Shown here: positions 30,889-42,899 of the stretch, in pieces
How the letters are laid out: every line of letters begins with the position of its first letter
How positions within the stretch are numbered: position 1 is the first letter of the stretch
DNA from: Azolla caroliniana
Lineage: Eukaryota > Polypodiophyta
Assembly: GCA_043228905.1 (NCBI GenBank)
Contig: JBHGNT010000003.1
Span: 24,614,001-24,678,000, forward strand
Reading direction: 5' to 3'
DNA: 64,000 bases
The notes under the pieces: model-generated
What the model was told of the DNA's origin: nothing
Database searches by the model: none
What the model saw: only the letters and a program-made list of their open reading frames with translations
Program-made: the position numbers and the translations under genes

Positions 30889-33800
30889 ATGGTTCTTGTC
30901 CACGTGAAGCAGAGTGAGGATCGACAGTTCCTTTACGAGTGCCCTGCTTCTCAGAGCGTCGACCTCCTCATCAGGGAAGTGGTTCTCATCCACAATCTCC
31001 AGCTTCGCCTCCTCATCTTAGCATCTGAGGGTCAACAACTCTGCCTCTACGGACCTTCTCGCCTTTTGAGCACCGCCCACAATCAGGATGGGGATGAGGA
31101 TGAGGATGATAGTGATGATGAGCAAGAACACAAGGGTGAATGTAGCTCTAGCAATCCTCCGACGCCACATGGACCTTTTTATCTCAAGGATCCCTCCCGG
31201 AAACGTACAGGAGAAGGTTAGCTCATATTTCAGGCTAAATTTTTGAACGTTTGTATGCACATAGGTACGTAGGTATGTACTTATATAGTTATATACGTTC
31301 ATATGATACAATTCATCAGGATCTCCATGAAAAGAGATGAAACCTGAGAAATTTTGGGTTTTTTTATTTTATTTATGTTATCAGATGTGCAAATTTTTAG
31401 TTTTAAGCTGTAATATGTAGTTGAATTCTTAGTTCCTGTCTCAATTCGTACAAATATAAACGCTAGGACTTATATTTACAGCATGTGATCCAACTGTTGC
31501 TGCAACATTACGAAAAGCATTATCAGAGGCAGAATCATGTGTCTCAAAGGTCTCTCTCTTGCTCTCTCATTGTGTTGAGGTTACCTCAGTGATAAATTAT
31601 TAAGCTATTAACACAGGTTAGCTCTCATTGTGTGCATTCAAATCCATAATATTAGAACACATCTTTGTGATACCATATATCATATCTCGTAAACTATTTC
31701 CACATTGGTGTATCGAAGTAGCAACCTCACTGTTTCCAAACAGTTGACACAGATATAATCTCAACTATGTCCCTGTTGATTCTCTATCAATCTCTCTCTG
31801 ACTTGAAAAGCTTACATGCATAGTTAATGGGATTCTTTAATTACTTCTATTGTTATTCACTTATTTATTTAGTTGCATTTATTTTTATTTGTTTGTCTCA
31901 AACACGAGACAATATTTTAAGGTCAAACCTCACCATGGGCTAGGCGCCCATCTCATAGCTTTCTATCTATCATTGTTGACATTTTAAGATCTAATCTCTT
32001 GGCTTACCTTATAGGCCATTTTGGCCTCTTAAAGATGTTGATATATCTTTCTGTATTATCTAGTGTAGCTACTATTTGATTTTGCTTTATTTTACGATAC
32101 ATTCGGTAAGATTCACATGGAATGTAACTTATTGGTCTCAAATGGTAACTTTGGTCTTTTGAAAATGAAACGAATTTTATCCTTTTTCACATTATGACCC
32201 TTTAACTACATGTGCTTAAATCCTCTCAGCTATTCGAGTCAATCATAGCTGATAAATATAGGATGTAGTCAATCATCCATATCTGATAAGCACTTTTGTG
32301 AGATTAACCTCTTGATGATTGAGAAGAAGACGTGTTGTTCATGACATAGCATCAATGGTCATAATGATATTCCCAAAACTCCTGTAGCCCCATCCAATAC
32401 ATGATTTTATCATACATGCCCATTACAAGGCGTAGTTTGTCTGATCAAACTTATCATTACATTGTCGAGCATATGTCATAGCCATAGAATCTCCATATGT
32501 CATTACATTTTTTATTCATTTTTTACTTTGTCTCCTTATGTTTATCATGAAAATAGAGTCTTGCCAGACGAGGTGTTACGTGATATTCTCAAAAGTCCTG
32601 TGGCCTCATCCAAAACGTGATTTTATCATATATGCCCATGACAAGGTTTAGTTTGTCTGATCAAACTTATCCTTACGTTGTCCAGCATGTGTCAAGGAAA
32701 TAGAATCTCCATAGGCATCCTTTCTCCCCAGTTAGATTCATTTTTTATTTTGCCCCCTTATGTTTATCTTATGAGAATTCTCAAACTGTTAATTAGATAG
32801 TAAATGCTTTATACAAAAGAATAACTTGACAGGGACTGCCTGACTACACATAATTATGAGTTATTTTTGAAGAACTTAAGTTGTAATACTCAGAATACAA
32901 GATTTACTATAATGTTCATTTTCTCTTCTAAGAGTCTAATCTTCTTGTAAGTTGTATTAATTTCCTCATTATTAAGTAACGAGTTGGAAAACATTCTTAT
33001 TGACAATAAGACAGGAGCAAGTGCTGCATAAAGTGGTAATCAATGCAAACCATTTGAGAGAAGCTTTGGCAAATGTGAGGGGGGCAGTGATGATCTGTTA
33101 TCCTATGGGTCTTCCGGATTGTGACCCAGTCCATCAGTTATTGAATGGCACTTTCAAAGGTCAGCAGATACACATTTTATATATTTATGTATCTATCTTG
33201 CTTCGATTGTTTTGGAGAAGTCAAAAAAGCTTGAGCTTCTTTTTTTGTCCTGTGTCTTTTGATTTTCTTTATTAAATCAAAATGTGAGATTTTCTTTTAA
33301 CTCCTTTTCAGATGGAGACTTGATGGATCCCGATTCAGCACAGATGTGGTGGGCGGGTAAAGAGCTAATGCGGGATAAGAAGCTCTCTGATCACGTCGGG
33401 AAGAATGACAAGACTAAGGTAATAATGAACGCAAACAAGACACTTCAACTCTCTCTTATTTCACACTAAGTGATTGAAAGAGACAGTTTTTATCTTTGGA
33501 TGCCGATTGTGTATATATAATATATCACGCTATTGTCATTGCGAGACAGTTTTCACCTTTGGATGCTGAGTGGATTTTTATAGGAGAGTCACTCCAAATT
33601 AACCGTAGTATATCTTGAGTATTTATTGGAACACCAGCCAACATTTCTCATCATGTATGATGTCTATAATTTGAATAAGTGGAAATGTGGTTAGTAATTT
33701 TTTGTTTTTTATTTTTAAAACTCTCAGGTGATAGTGAAATTACAAAGCCGAGGGTGTGCTCCACCACCACGGGAACCTGTACGAATCTTGCCTTAAAGCA

Positions 33801-34345
33801 TATCTTATCTCTTTCCAGTTATCTCAGAATTTGCAGTTAAGAAGTCATGCTAAGACTATTATAGTTTCATTTTTTAAGCCGATAGATGCAGAAACCCAGA
33901 AGGCAATGATGGCTTGGCATTACAAGCAACAAAAAGAACACAAGGTATTATTAGTTTGGTAAAGATTTCCACATTAAGAAAATGCTGCAACGATTCAGCA
34001 ATTGTGCAATATACCTTAAGAAGTTTTAGCACGGTTTTCTATACATACATGTGCACGCTTGTGTGTGTGAAAAGGCACAAAAGATGGGATCTTGTGCTAT
34101 TATGTTAAATCCATAAGCTTTGGTATAGGGATAAATAAATTTACACAAATGTCTGAGGTAGAGAATGTTAACTATGCTTATGAGGTATATATAACTTTTC
34201 CTTTGATTGTTTATGGCAATGGTGATGATCATATTCGCAGAAGCTAGAAGAAAATGAAGATGATTCATATACAAACTCCTCATGGGCTGACCCGAAGACA
34301 CTGAAATGTCAATTCCAAGGAACTACTTGCATACGCTACAGATAA
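30889..34345 (+). CDS. CFAP298: CFAP298 (C21orf59/FBB18) cilia- and flagella-associated protein
   Basis: Seven GT-AG exons join in phase to 289 codons plus stop: 30889-31216, 31482-31549, 33015-33159, 33312-33418, 33728-33778, 33879-33944, 34241-34345. The animal protein is about 290 residues. It starts MVLVHVK, as the family does. Diagnostic blocks are RGAVMICYPMGLPDCDP (residue ~155), AQMWWAGKELMRDKKLSDHV with GKNDKTK (~190-216), APPPREP (~227-233), and KLEENEDDSYTNSSWADPK (256-274). Residues ~65-90 hold an acidic, poorly conserved insert. CFAP298 is a cytosolic factor needed for outer dynein arm assembly and motile cilia. In a plant this implies flagellated sperm, so expression in male gametangia is expected (inference). 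Exon 6 uses the acceptor AAG at 33876-33878, because the downstream ATAG acceptor would break the frame. The promoter is squeezed: a LINE fragment ends about 290 bp upstream. Confidence 0.95.
32362..32772 (+). repeat. ~215-bp direct repeat in intron 2 of the CFAP298 gene
   Basis: A block from 'gatattc(c/t)caaaa(c/g)tcctgt' through 'gtttgtctgatcaaacttat' to 'cttatgtttatc' appears at about 32362-32548 and again at about 32580-32772. Divergence is noticeable (roughly 10-15% by eye). It lies wholly in intron 2 (31550-33014). Confidence 0.75.
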
Positions 34346-36080
34346 AATTTGAGAGGGATTGGACTCTGCTCATGCTCTGCCACAATTTTATTTCATCTTC
34401 CCCATAGACATAATCCTTTCATTGTTGAAAAGCTGTTTTTTTTAATGAGCATGTTTTAGAACTAAATTTTTAGAGTTTTGGATGCACCCTCAAATCACCC
34501 ACTGATAAAAACTAACCATTAAATGCTAACTCCCCAAACTTGTTTTCACCAAGAAAACAGCACTGATGCCTGCAGTCACATTTGTTTTGATTATTAGAAA
34601 TATTGTACCAATTACCAAAATTGTAAGACCACATATGTATATTTTAACAAAGTGAAATTTATGAAAATGCCCCTTTCTGCCTTAATTCCCGACATCCAGT
34701 TGTCTCCATATTTTCCAAATACTCCTCTCCTCGTCTGTTGGAACTCTCCCTTACAATTGCCGTCTTTCACCTTTTCACATCTCCCTAAATCCTATATGGT
34801 GTGGTAGTGTAGTTTGTCTCATGGACAACTGAGGCATGTCTCAATCCTATATGTTATGATTGAATTCTTAAACATCTCTAATTTGTGATCAAAATCTTTA
34901 ATCAAAACTAATAGACCCTTATTTAAATCAAAACTAACGCCTGCAAATCTTGATCTTATGCTTTGCACAGTATATTTTAATACGAGTCTTGTCCTTCCCA
35001 TGGAACCCATGAAATCTTCTCATAACAGTAGTAAATGTTGATGCAAATGTGACTACACATCTACTTTTGAAAGTGGCTTCCTGTCTATGTAAAGTCTGTA
35101 CTCCTGAGAATTAGTAATTGAAGGATGGGATATTTCTGGTAAATGAACTCTTTTGGTAATTCAAGTGCTACAAGTAGTAATCCATTAATTGACCATCTAC
35201 AACCAGTTCATTTTTCATAAATTCACATTTAACGCCTTCATCCAAATTTATATTTCAAATGAAGTCGAAACACTTTCACAAAGTCAAAGGGTATCTTCAT
35301 ATAGAAGACCTTTACATATCAAATTTCCTAAACACACAATACTTAACAATTAACAAATAATATGCTCTAAACATCAGGCTCCCATCAAACACTGCTGTCT
35401 TACTTTTCATCATAAAAAAATATTTGTTCCAACTGCATTCCCAAAATTTAGATCAATGCACCCCAGACAATTAAGCAGTTTAGAAGATAACCTAATCAAT
35501 AGTCACGCACCATTATAAATCATTTGGTGGCTATAAATTTTCATTAGAATTGAAGTTTCAATGCACCCCCGACAATTAAGAAGTTTAGAAGATAACCTAA
35601 TCAATAGTCACGCACCATTATATATCATTTGGTGGCTATAAATTTTCATTAGAATTAAAGTTTCCATGACAATGCTGAAACTTCCATATTAGGCAATTAA
35701 AGGATTCCGTCAGGGATCAAAATTTTCATAACAATATTAAATTTCCAATATTGGGCAATTAAATTTGTAATAAATACCTTCAAACTATTCTACTATTAAG
35801 CATTCACATTTTCCATAATAATATTAATGTTTCAGAATCCTACCCTAAACTCATCCACATGTATGGCTCTCCACAAGCTCATTTAAAATAATTCACCGCT
35901 TCCAATGCCTTTAAACATACCCAGACAAGATAATATAATAATAATAGTTAATTTTGCCATCCAATTTATAGTTTAAAAATCTCCAATCACAATTACAAAA
36001 CCAAGAAATTTTCAATCACAATACAAAACCCCTTAATATAACCTTTAGTTGTTCACTAATTATGATGTCTAATATAAAAT
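34346..36080. other. Region between two convergent genes; no gene
   Basis: It holds the 3' flanks of the CFAP298 gene (+) and the kinase gene (-). The only structure seen is the 105-bp tandem duplication listed separately. Confidence 0.6.
35454..35664. repeat. 105-bp tandem duplication
   Basis: Two adjacent copies start with 'caatgcacccc' at 35454 and 35559 and end with 'tcattagaatt(g/a)aagttt'. They differ at only a few positions, so the duplication is recent relative to others in the window. Confidence 0.95.
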
Positions 36081-39000
36081 TCAATAATTGTTCACGGCTG
36101 CAGAACTACTAACACAGTTATCAAGCCAGTGAGAGGCCTGATGAGGTGCAATCCCATGTCGAAAGCCCGAAGGAGGAAATAGACTCTGAATACTTGGTTG
36201 AAGAGTAGAGAGTGTGACAGTAGTTGCTGGTGTGACCACCACTGCAGCTTGTATCTTCTGCCTGCATGCATTATAAGACCAACGTTGCTTTTGGAAATAA
36301 TTGTCTCTTATGGTTCTTGCAAGGCAGATCATTTGGAAGGCCTTAAAACTAGGCAACCATAAGGTTCCATTTTGAATCGACTATTTCATCAATTCTATTG
36401 CTATTTCATGCTCCTACTTTAAACAATCAAATAATTGCATCAAACTTGTTACTTAATAGAGCTTGCTGATGACGTTATCTTGATCTCAGACAGACGGTCT
36501 AAAAAACAAGTAGATGCTCTACATGCATTTTCAGAAGAGTGAATCACTTTGGGAAGCTTGGTAAGACGGATGATATTTAATACTCGGGCATGGGGTGAAT
36601 AAGCTGGTTTCCTTGGTTTCCGTCTGGTAGTCAATCAGACAATGACTATGCTATGTCAAACTCGGGCATGGGTGAATATGTTGGATCCTCAATTTCTATT
36701 TGGTGGCAAACAAGGTACAGAGTCAAGTATATTTTGATGGGCAGCAAAGTTACACAGCGCTGCGTAGTTGAGTGCTATAATGAAGAGTTTCCAAGAAACA
36801 TGCATCTGTTCCAAGTCACAGAGACATTTTTTCAAGATTCAACTTGTATAGATCAAATCTGGAAATTATATATGCATCACTGAAACACTGGTTCAAACTA
36901 ATTAGTATAGATAGATATAGATGCCCTCCCACCATTTTGAGAGTATCCTTGGACTGCATATTTTTGGATATGACTAAACCAGAGAGATGACAGATATCAT
37001 CAAACTGCATACAGATTGAACTTGGATTGATCCATTGCACTTTTATCCAGTTACATGTGTCACTTTTCTTACAATGCAGAGTTTGATTATTGAAACCACA
37101 TATATAGAAACAAAGGCTAGCACCTCATCAAGAATGGATGGAAATATCACAATACACAACTTTAGAGAACCACATCTGCCAGCTTTACAATAAAAAACTT
37201 GTAATTTTGCATTATGTATATCTCATTGCCCAGTTCATTATGGGAGTTGAAGGAAGGCATCATTGACTCTTTACAAAAAGATTTGTCTCTTGGTAGAGTG
37301 AAGGGAGAACAATGAACAAATATGCTTAGGATTCTTCCTTACCGAAATAAGGAAGAAAAGGAGGGCCTCTTGAGACAGAGATCAATACTTACCCATTCAC
37401 TCAAGCAGTAAACTTGCACAGGTTACTTCCATATGGATACTACTAGGAGCAAGCATGAGGTACAAGCTAGCATCGTGGACAAAGTCAAGTCACAACGGCT
37501 AAAGCTAGTACATCTTTTTTTCAATCAAATCGTGGATGGTGTATTCATCACAAGGGGAGAGATTCAAACCCTCAGTAAACAAGGGTCTACTCAGTGACAA
37601 AATTGACCTCGGCTAGACAGTTACATAAGTGGAATCCAGTCGGGCCCGCAGCAGTGATCACATGTTCATAGATGGCCCAATGAAAAAGCATAAACATCAC
37701 GAAGACCTGGCTCTCAAAACAGGATAATTCAGGTCAGGTTTCTTGTGATTGGGATGGACATTCTCTTCCCCCATCTTTGTCCTGGATGTTGCTGAGGGCA
37801 GCCATTTCAGTTTGAATGATCAGGCCATTTAGTTTTAGCAAGCTAGACATGTTTTTTCTTGCACTACTTGCATGGAAGAGTTAACATAAAAAAGTGTGGC
37901 CTTGCCAAGTGGGTGGTGATGGTCTGATAGAGACATTACTAGATCTTTCTTTCTTTCTACTCATCATTTTTCTTTCTCTAACTAGTTTCTAAATGTTAAC
38001 GCATCACAATGTTTGCAAGAGGAAATGTATCTCATTGTCATCTCTATGCTTTGCACATAAAGTCTAAAGATGTCTCATGGAAAAAATGAAAAAATGAAAA
38101 AATGTTGCCTTCACATACATACCTATTAGTATTGCACACAGCAGGGAGAGAGGCTTTGACAGGAACTGCAGGTGGAAACGGCCGTGGGCCTTTATGGGCA
38201 GATATTGGAAGAACTGAGAAAAGTGTAATGTTTACAATTGATGAGAGAATATAAATAAAGTAGGTTAGAATGTGTGAAAATCCAAATCTAGGACTCGGGC
38301 TACTAACCTCTTTGATTATTTGTGTGTCGATTCTGCGGTGCTACTTCAGAACGAATAGGAGCAACATCGTTCAGAGCTAAAGGATGGTCCTTTCTTTCTT
38401 GTTTAAAATGCATAGTTCCAGATGTGCTTTTTGGCTCACTAATCCCTGCAATAAAATTGTGAAGGTCAAGTGAGAGCAAGAAAATAATAATGATTGTGCG
38501 GTGCTTCTCATAGCACACATACACATGCCATATCACATGTCAAAAACACATACATAGATATCACATTTACATCTTGAAACCACCCATAGGCACATTCGCA
38601 CCTGTCCCTACTGGATTACGCTTTTTTGGAGCCACCCAGCCAACAGACAGCTCTGTATTAGGTTCCTGGTATGGAGACTTCACAGCAACATCAACCACAT
38701 CCTCCCGTGGAAATGCATGCTTCATATCTATAGTACAAAATTAAGATAAGGAATAGAACAATTTCATAGTTGAACTCTACGATTTTCACATGCCAGCATA
38801 AGGACTTACTGTGTGGGCGCAAGTACATTCTCATGGGCATGTATACTACTGTTTCCTCACTTGGTGCCTGCTCAAACCAAAACATGCATTTGTCTCTCAA
38901 CAAATCTCCTTTACATACAATATTCATGTCTTGCTTGAACAATTTTAGAAAAGGAAAGGAGAAAGATACGAGAGAAAATAGATTAAACACTCATAAACTA

Positions 39001-42000
39001 TTATCAATCATTGGACAACATATATAGCCTGACCAGGAAATGACCAATCAGGATATTGCAGTACTTGGTCAGTAGACTTTGAGGCTTTGATCGCTACACT
39101 TGAATGATGGTAGGCTTTTGAAGATCCCTCACACGACATAGCCGTCTCTTCTATGAAGAGAGTAAAGGTGATCTGCTGGCTATTGTAAGTTGGGCTGCTA
39201 TGTTCACTGTGAGTACCAGGACAGGGAAATAACAAAGAAAGGAATCTTTGCATCCCTTAAGAGGCCAGAGTATTTATCCATCTGAACAAAATACTATATC
39301 CAAGAGAATGATGACAGAAATATATCAAGTGACTATTATTAGATAATCAATGTTCCATACAAATATAACAGACCTTGCAAAGGACTAGCCTATAAGTGAG
39401 AGCTTGAAATTAGCACTGTTACTATGAGATCTCAATATCAGAAGACTCTTTGACTGAGGAACATAAACAAACAGCCATAACTCATCTATGAGGATGAACC
39501 ATTATCCTGAGACTGCTAATTGTGGACACAAATCATCTCTGGTTATTGGTATGGCCACATGATGAGTTCAAAATTCAATAACTTGCAACCTTAAACATTC
39601 AAGACAATTTTTCAGATACACATCATAATCTCCCTAGGTATTGATTTTTCCCATGTAAAATCACCAGCTCTTCCAGACCTAAGCCAACAATTCTTTTGTG
39701 GCAGGAAACTCTTTCAATTAATCATTGTGATACCATGGTCATAGAAACAGTTTGTGGTGAGACAAAATGATAGGCACAGGAACACACTCCATTCCATTAA
39801 GGAAGAGGTAAGTCAAGCATATAGACCTGAAACAACATACTGAAATGGTCTTATATAAGATTGTGCATATGCTCAACTCCAACACTGAAATTTCCAAGAC
39901 CTTGGCCTATTTAGTTTACTTGAGGCTCTCATGCACACATGAAGTAAAACATAAAGAATTGACCATAAGAATTTTGATCCAAATATTGATGCTCTCATGC
40001 ACAAATGAAGATAGAATTGTCCATAAGAAATCCCCTTAATTCCAAACTCAAGTTTCAATAAGTTCTTCCTCATAATGGTGATTGCTAGATGGCAGAGATG
40101 ACTCCTGAACAAGCAAAGTTTTTTCTTATTTTCTTCTAACCATTTTGGAATTGCATAATTAGTTCAGTTGAGGATCCACCAGGCACATTTTCAAGTATAT
40201 TGATAAAGACATTTTATTATCCAGCTCTAGATGGCAATTCTTGACCACTAACAGTTGTATAAAGTTGATGTAGTAAACTGTAAAACGTACAACATTTCTG
40301 TGCTTCAGATTGTTTATAATCAGGAGTAGCTCAAGCTCACCCATACTAAATATAATCATAAATTTATACAAAACAGAAGAGGACAAAATTCAAGGGAAGA
40401 GAGGTAATGAGGGGTGAAGGGTGAGAAACACTGAAATGAGGCTCAAAATGGTTATCTGTTCTCAGCGTGATTCATCTGAAACCTCATTGCCCTGCCCTCC
40501 AGTTATAAAATGTCATGAAGACAGTCTATCAAATGTTACGTGATACGCATGCATGGTTATCCAGTTTCATTTAGTCAAAGCATTTGTCGTCACAAGGAAT
40601 CTCACCTTAAAAAAAGGGTGCTGAAGCACTTTAGCTGCTGTGGGCCTCTTATCTGGATCCCATGTGCACAAAGCCTGAAAAACAACGATTCTATTACTTG
40701 TTGGTTCTATAAGGAATAGTACACAAACAATGGCCAACAATAATATTAATTCAAGCATATACCAATATGAGATCTATTGCATCTGCACTAGCTGATGGCA
40801 ATAGGGCGGCCATATTACTTGCTGAAATCTGCATTATTGCAAAGATTGCAAATATAAGAAAGCTATCACGATATAAATTCAGGATATTAGAAATATGTAC
40901 ATGTTAATAGCTAATGTGACCAGACCTGGGGAAATTGGAAATTCATAGAAGCAGCAAGTTCCATGCCTTGCGGCCACGATTGGTGGTTTGGTGTTCCAAT
41001 GACACTACAAATCTTGAAAATTTCATCCAATTCACTGGAAAAAGTAGCCATTATGTAAGAACATATTCTACAATGTCCCATGCAAAAGAAAGATTTATTT
41101 GCATCCCAACAGATTTAAGTACGGTCTATAAGACCCAACAATAATTACACCTTACAACAATTTCTCATCTTGAAGATCGGTTACAAAAATGAATAAACGC
41201 TGCCAACCGTACTCTGCTAGTGGCTTGCCTAAAGAAAGAGAGAGCATAAAAGATAAAAAGAGTTTACAAACCTTTCGCCAGGAAAGAGAGGTCGCAATGT
41301 AAATAGCTCCGCCATTATTGCTCCCATTGCCCACAAGTCTGAAGAAAAATGATAATATTAGATCTATCCACCTAAACACCAAAGAAGACGAATAAAGGAC
41401 TGAAGTCTACCAATAGCTGGACCATAAGATTGTGACTGCAGTAAAACCTCTGGTGCTCGATACCTTCCCAGTATAAAGCGATTGGTCAGTAGAAAAAAAC
41501 TAATACATTTTATTAGTAACATTTTGCAAAATAAAGAAAGAATGATATATTCACATCTCTTTAAAGGTGCAAATCTAAAAATGTTCTCATATCATCTTCA
41601 AAAAAAGTATGACATTAATCACCATCTAGTAGAAACATAGTCAGTGTATGGTGGTTTGGAATCAACTTCCCTTGCAAGTCCAAAATCCGCAACTTTCACA
41701 AGATCCCCTGTTATGAGGAGATTTTCTGACAACAAACAATCGTTTGCTTCTGGAAGTTAGATCTGTTCATGTAGCAAAACATAAACTCACAGCTATAGCC
41801 CAGAAAATCACCTGGCTTCAAATCCCGGTGAAAATACCCACTCTTATGCATGTAATCTAATGCTTGAAATATTTGGAAACACCAATTTCTTATTTTTGTC
41901 TCTGAAAACGGTTTACCATGTTCTTTCATGACTTGATACAAGTTGAACTCCTGATTTGAATTACATAACAATTAGCACAAATTATGACCAACAATCCAAT

Positions 42001-42558
42001 GAATGTATAAGGGTAATATCACAGCCTCAAACAACATAATATATGTAAAAAATGAGACCATACCATGTATTCAAATATAAAAAACAGTTCATTGTTCTCC
42101 CTAACGACCTCCTTGAGCTTCATAACATGTGGATGATTTAATATCTGCAAAGACTGCAGAGCATGATAAAATGTCAGGGAAGGGCAAACTACAAATAACA
42201 TCATCTGATACATATTTTTTCTGTCCATACCTTCACCTCCCGAAGATTCATGCACTCATTCCACGAATAATATTTTCTTTTCATTTTTTTGATAGCCACC
42301 TGGGAGTCAAGCACCAAGAGAAAGTTGTAAAGATTTCAGGGACCCACATATGGGGTTATGGAATAAAAATCATTTAGGAAAGAAGTACTCACAATTTCAT
42401 TACTATGAATGTTGAATGCTTTCCACACACTCCCATAAGTACCATCCCCAAGTAGCTTGATAACTTTGTAGCTGCTTTTCAACAACAAAATAGATCAGTT
42501 CCGCAATAAGTAGCCCAAAAATAAAGCTTCATGCATGAATACAAATTTACCTTTGCAT
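36081..42558 (-). CDS. MAK/ICK/MOK (RCK)-type protein kinase, plant MHK/CDKF-like
   Basis: Firm exons, all GT-AG and in phase, are 42558-42551, 42471-42393, 42299-42231, 42153-42064, 41950-41812, 41725-41623, 41463-41411, 41338-41272, 41034-40926, 40828-40763 and 40674-40606. They encode 284 residues: glycine loop LGDGTYGSV (10-18), VAIKK lysine ~33, HRDLKPEN (123-130), DFG (142-144), TDY activation motif (156-158), STRWYRAPEV, and DKRPTA near the end. TDY with this kinase core marks the RCK family, as in Arabidopsis MHK. The likely C-terminal exons are 38867-38810, 38727-38602, 38445-38308, 38213-38123 and 36261-36081, mutually in phase and giving a proline-rich tail ending AAVNNY. The connecting exon is uncertain; 39175-39065 keeps the frame (about 518 residues in total). 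RCK kinases control cilium length in algae and animals; plant roles are less defined. The start MQSYKV aligns with MERYKI of Arabidopsis. A 13-bp acceptor-bounded first coding exon is possible. Confidence 0.9.
36464..36700 (+). pseudogene. Non-LTR reverse transcriptase scrap in the last intron of the kinase gene
   Basis: One frame reads [10 protein letters not shown], then [10 protein letters not shown], which is the (Y/F/L)ADD catalytic box and following helix of LINE reverse transcriptases. A stop follows and similarity fades by about 36700. No other domain of the element is seen. It is antisense to the kinase and lies inside the intron between 36262 and 38122. Confidence 0.45.
37505..37625 (-). 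mobile_element. Possible tRNA-derived SINE
   Basis: On the minus strand 'ctagccgaggtcaa' resembles an A box, and about 35 bases later 'ggtttgaatctctcccc' resembles a B box plus the downstream sequence often seen in plant SINEs. The tail ends in an A-rich stretch (minus-strand 'gattgaaaaaaag'). It lies in an intron of the kinase gene. This is weak evidence from two short motifs. Confidence 0.35.
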
Positions 42559-42899
42559 AGTGACTGAGTAGCGTAACAAATCCTTTTATCAAATATAAGT
42601 AAAAGGCATGCTCTTCAAGTAAGAAAGGTTTGCTTCCTTCAAATCTGTGTGTCCGTTCTGACTATTCTTGTGATTTATCTCAGCAATGTAACCATGATGT
42701 GTGATATATGTCCTAGTAAAGAAGCTAAAAAATACATCTTCCAATTCTCGACCCAAAGGTACATTGGATTCTATAAGGGAGATCATTATTATTATTTTAT
42801 CCCGCAGAATAATGCTGTGAAACCATAGCTTTATCCAGTAACCCCCTCTACTTCAGGCCTTGCATGAAACAGCAACTTCAACACAAGGCCCTGCAATGC

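Noticed and set aside
30538-30993. 151-codon minus-strand frame with repeated VVLCFS.
   Set aside because: It is translation of the 58-bp tandem array and GA run, overlapping the true start of the CFAP298 gene on the other strand.
33886-33944. CFAP298 exon 6 starting at the ATAG acceptor (33886).
   Set aside because: It would shift the frame to ATG CAG AAA and lose the conserved ETQK...WHYKQQKEHK reading. The AAG acceptor at 33878 keeps it.
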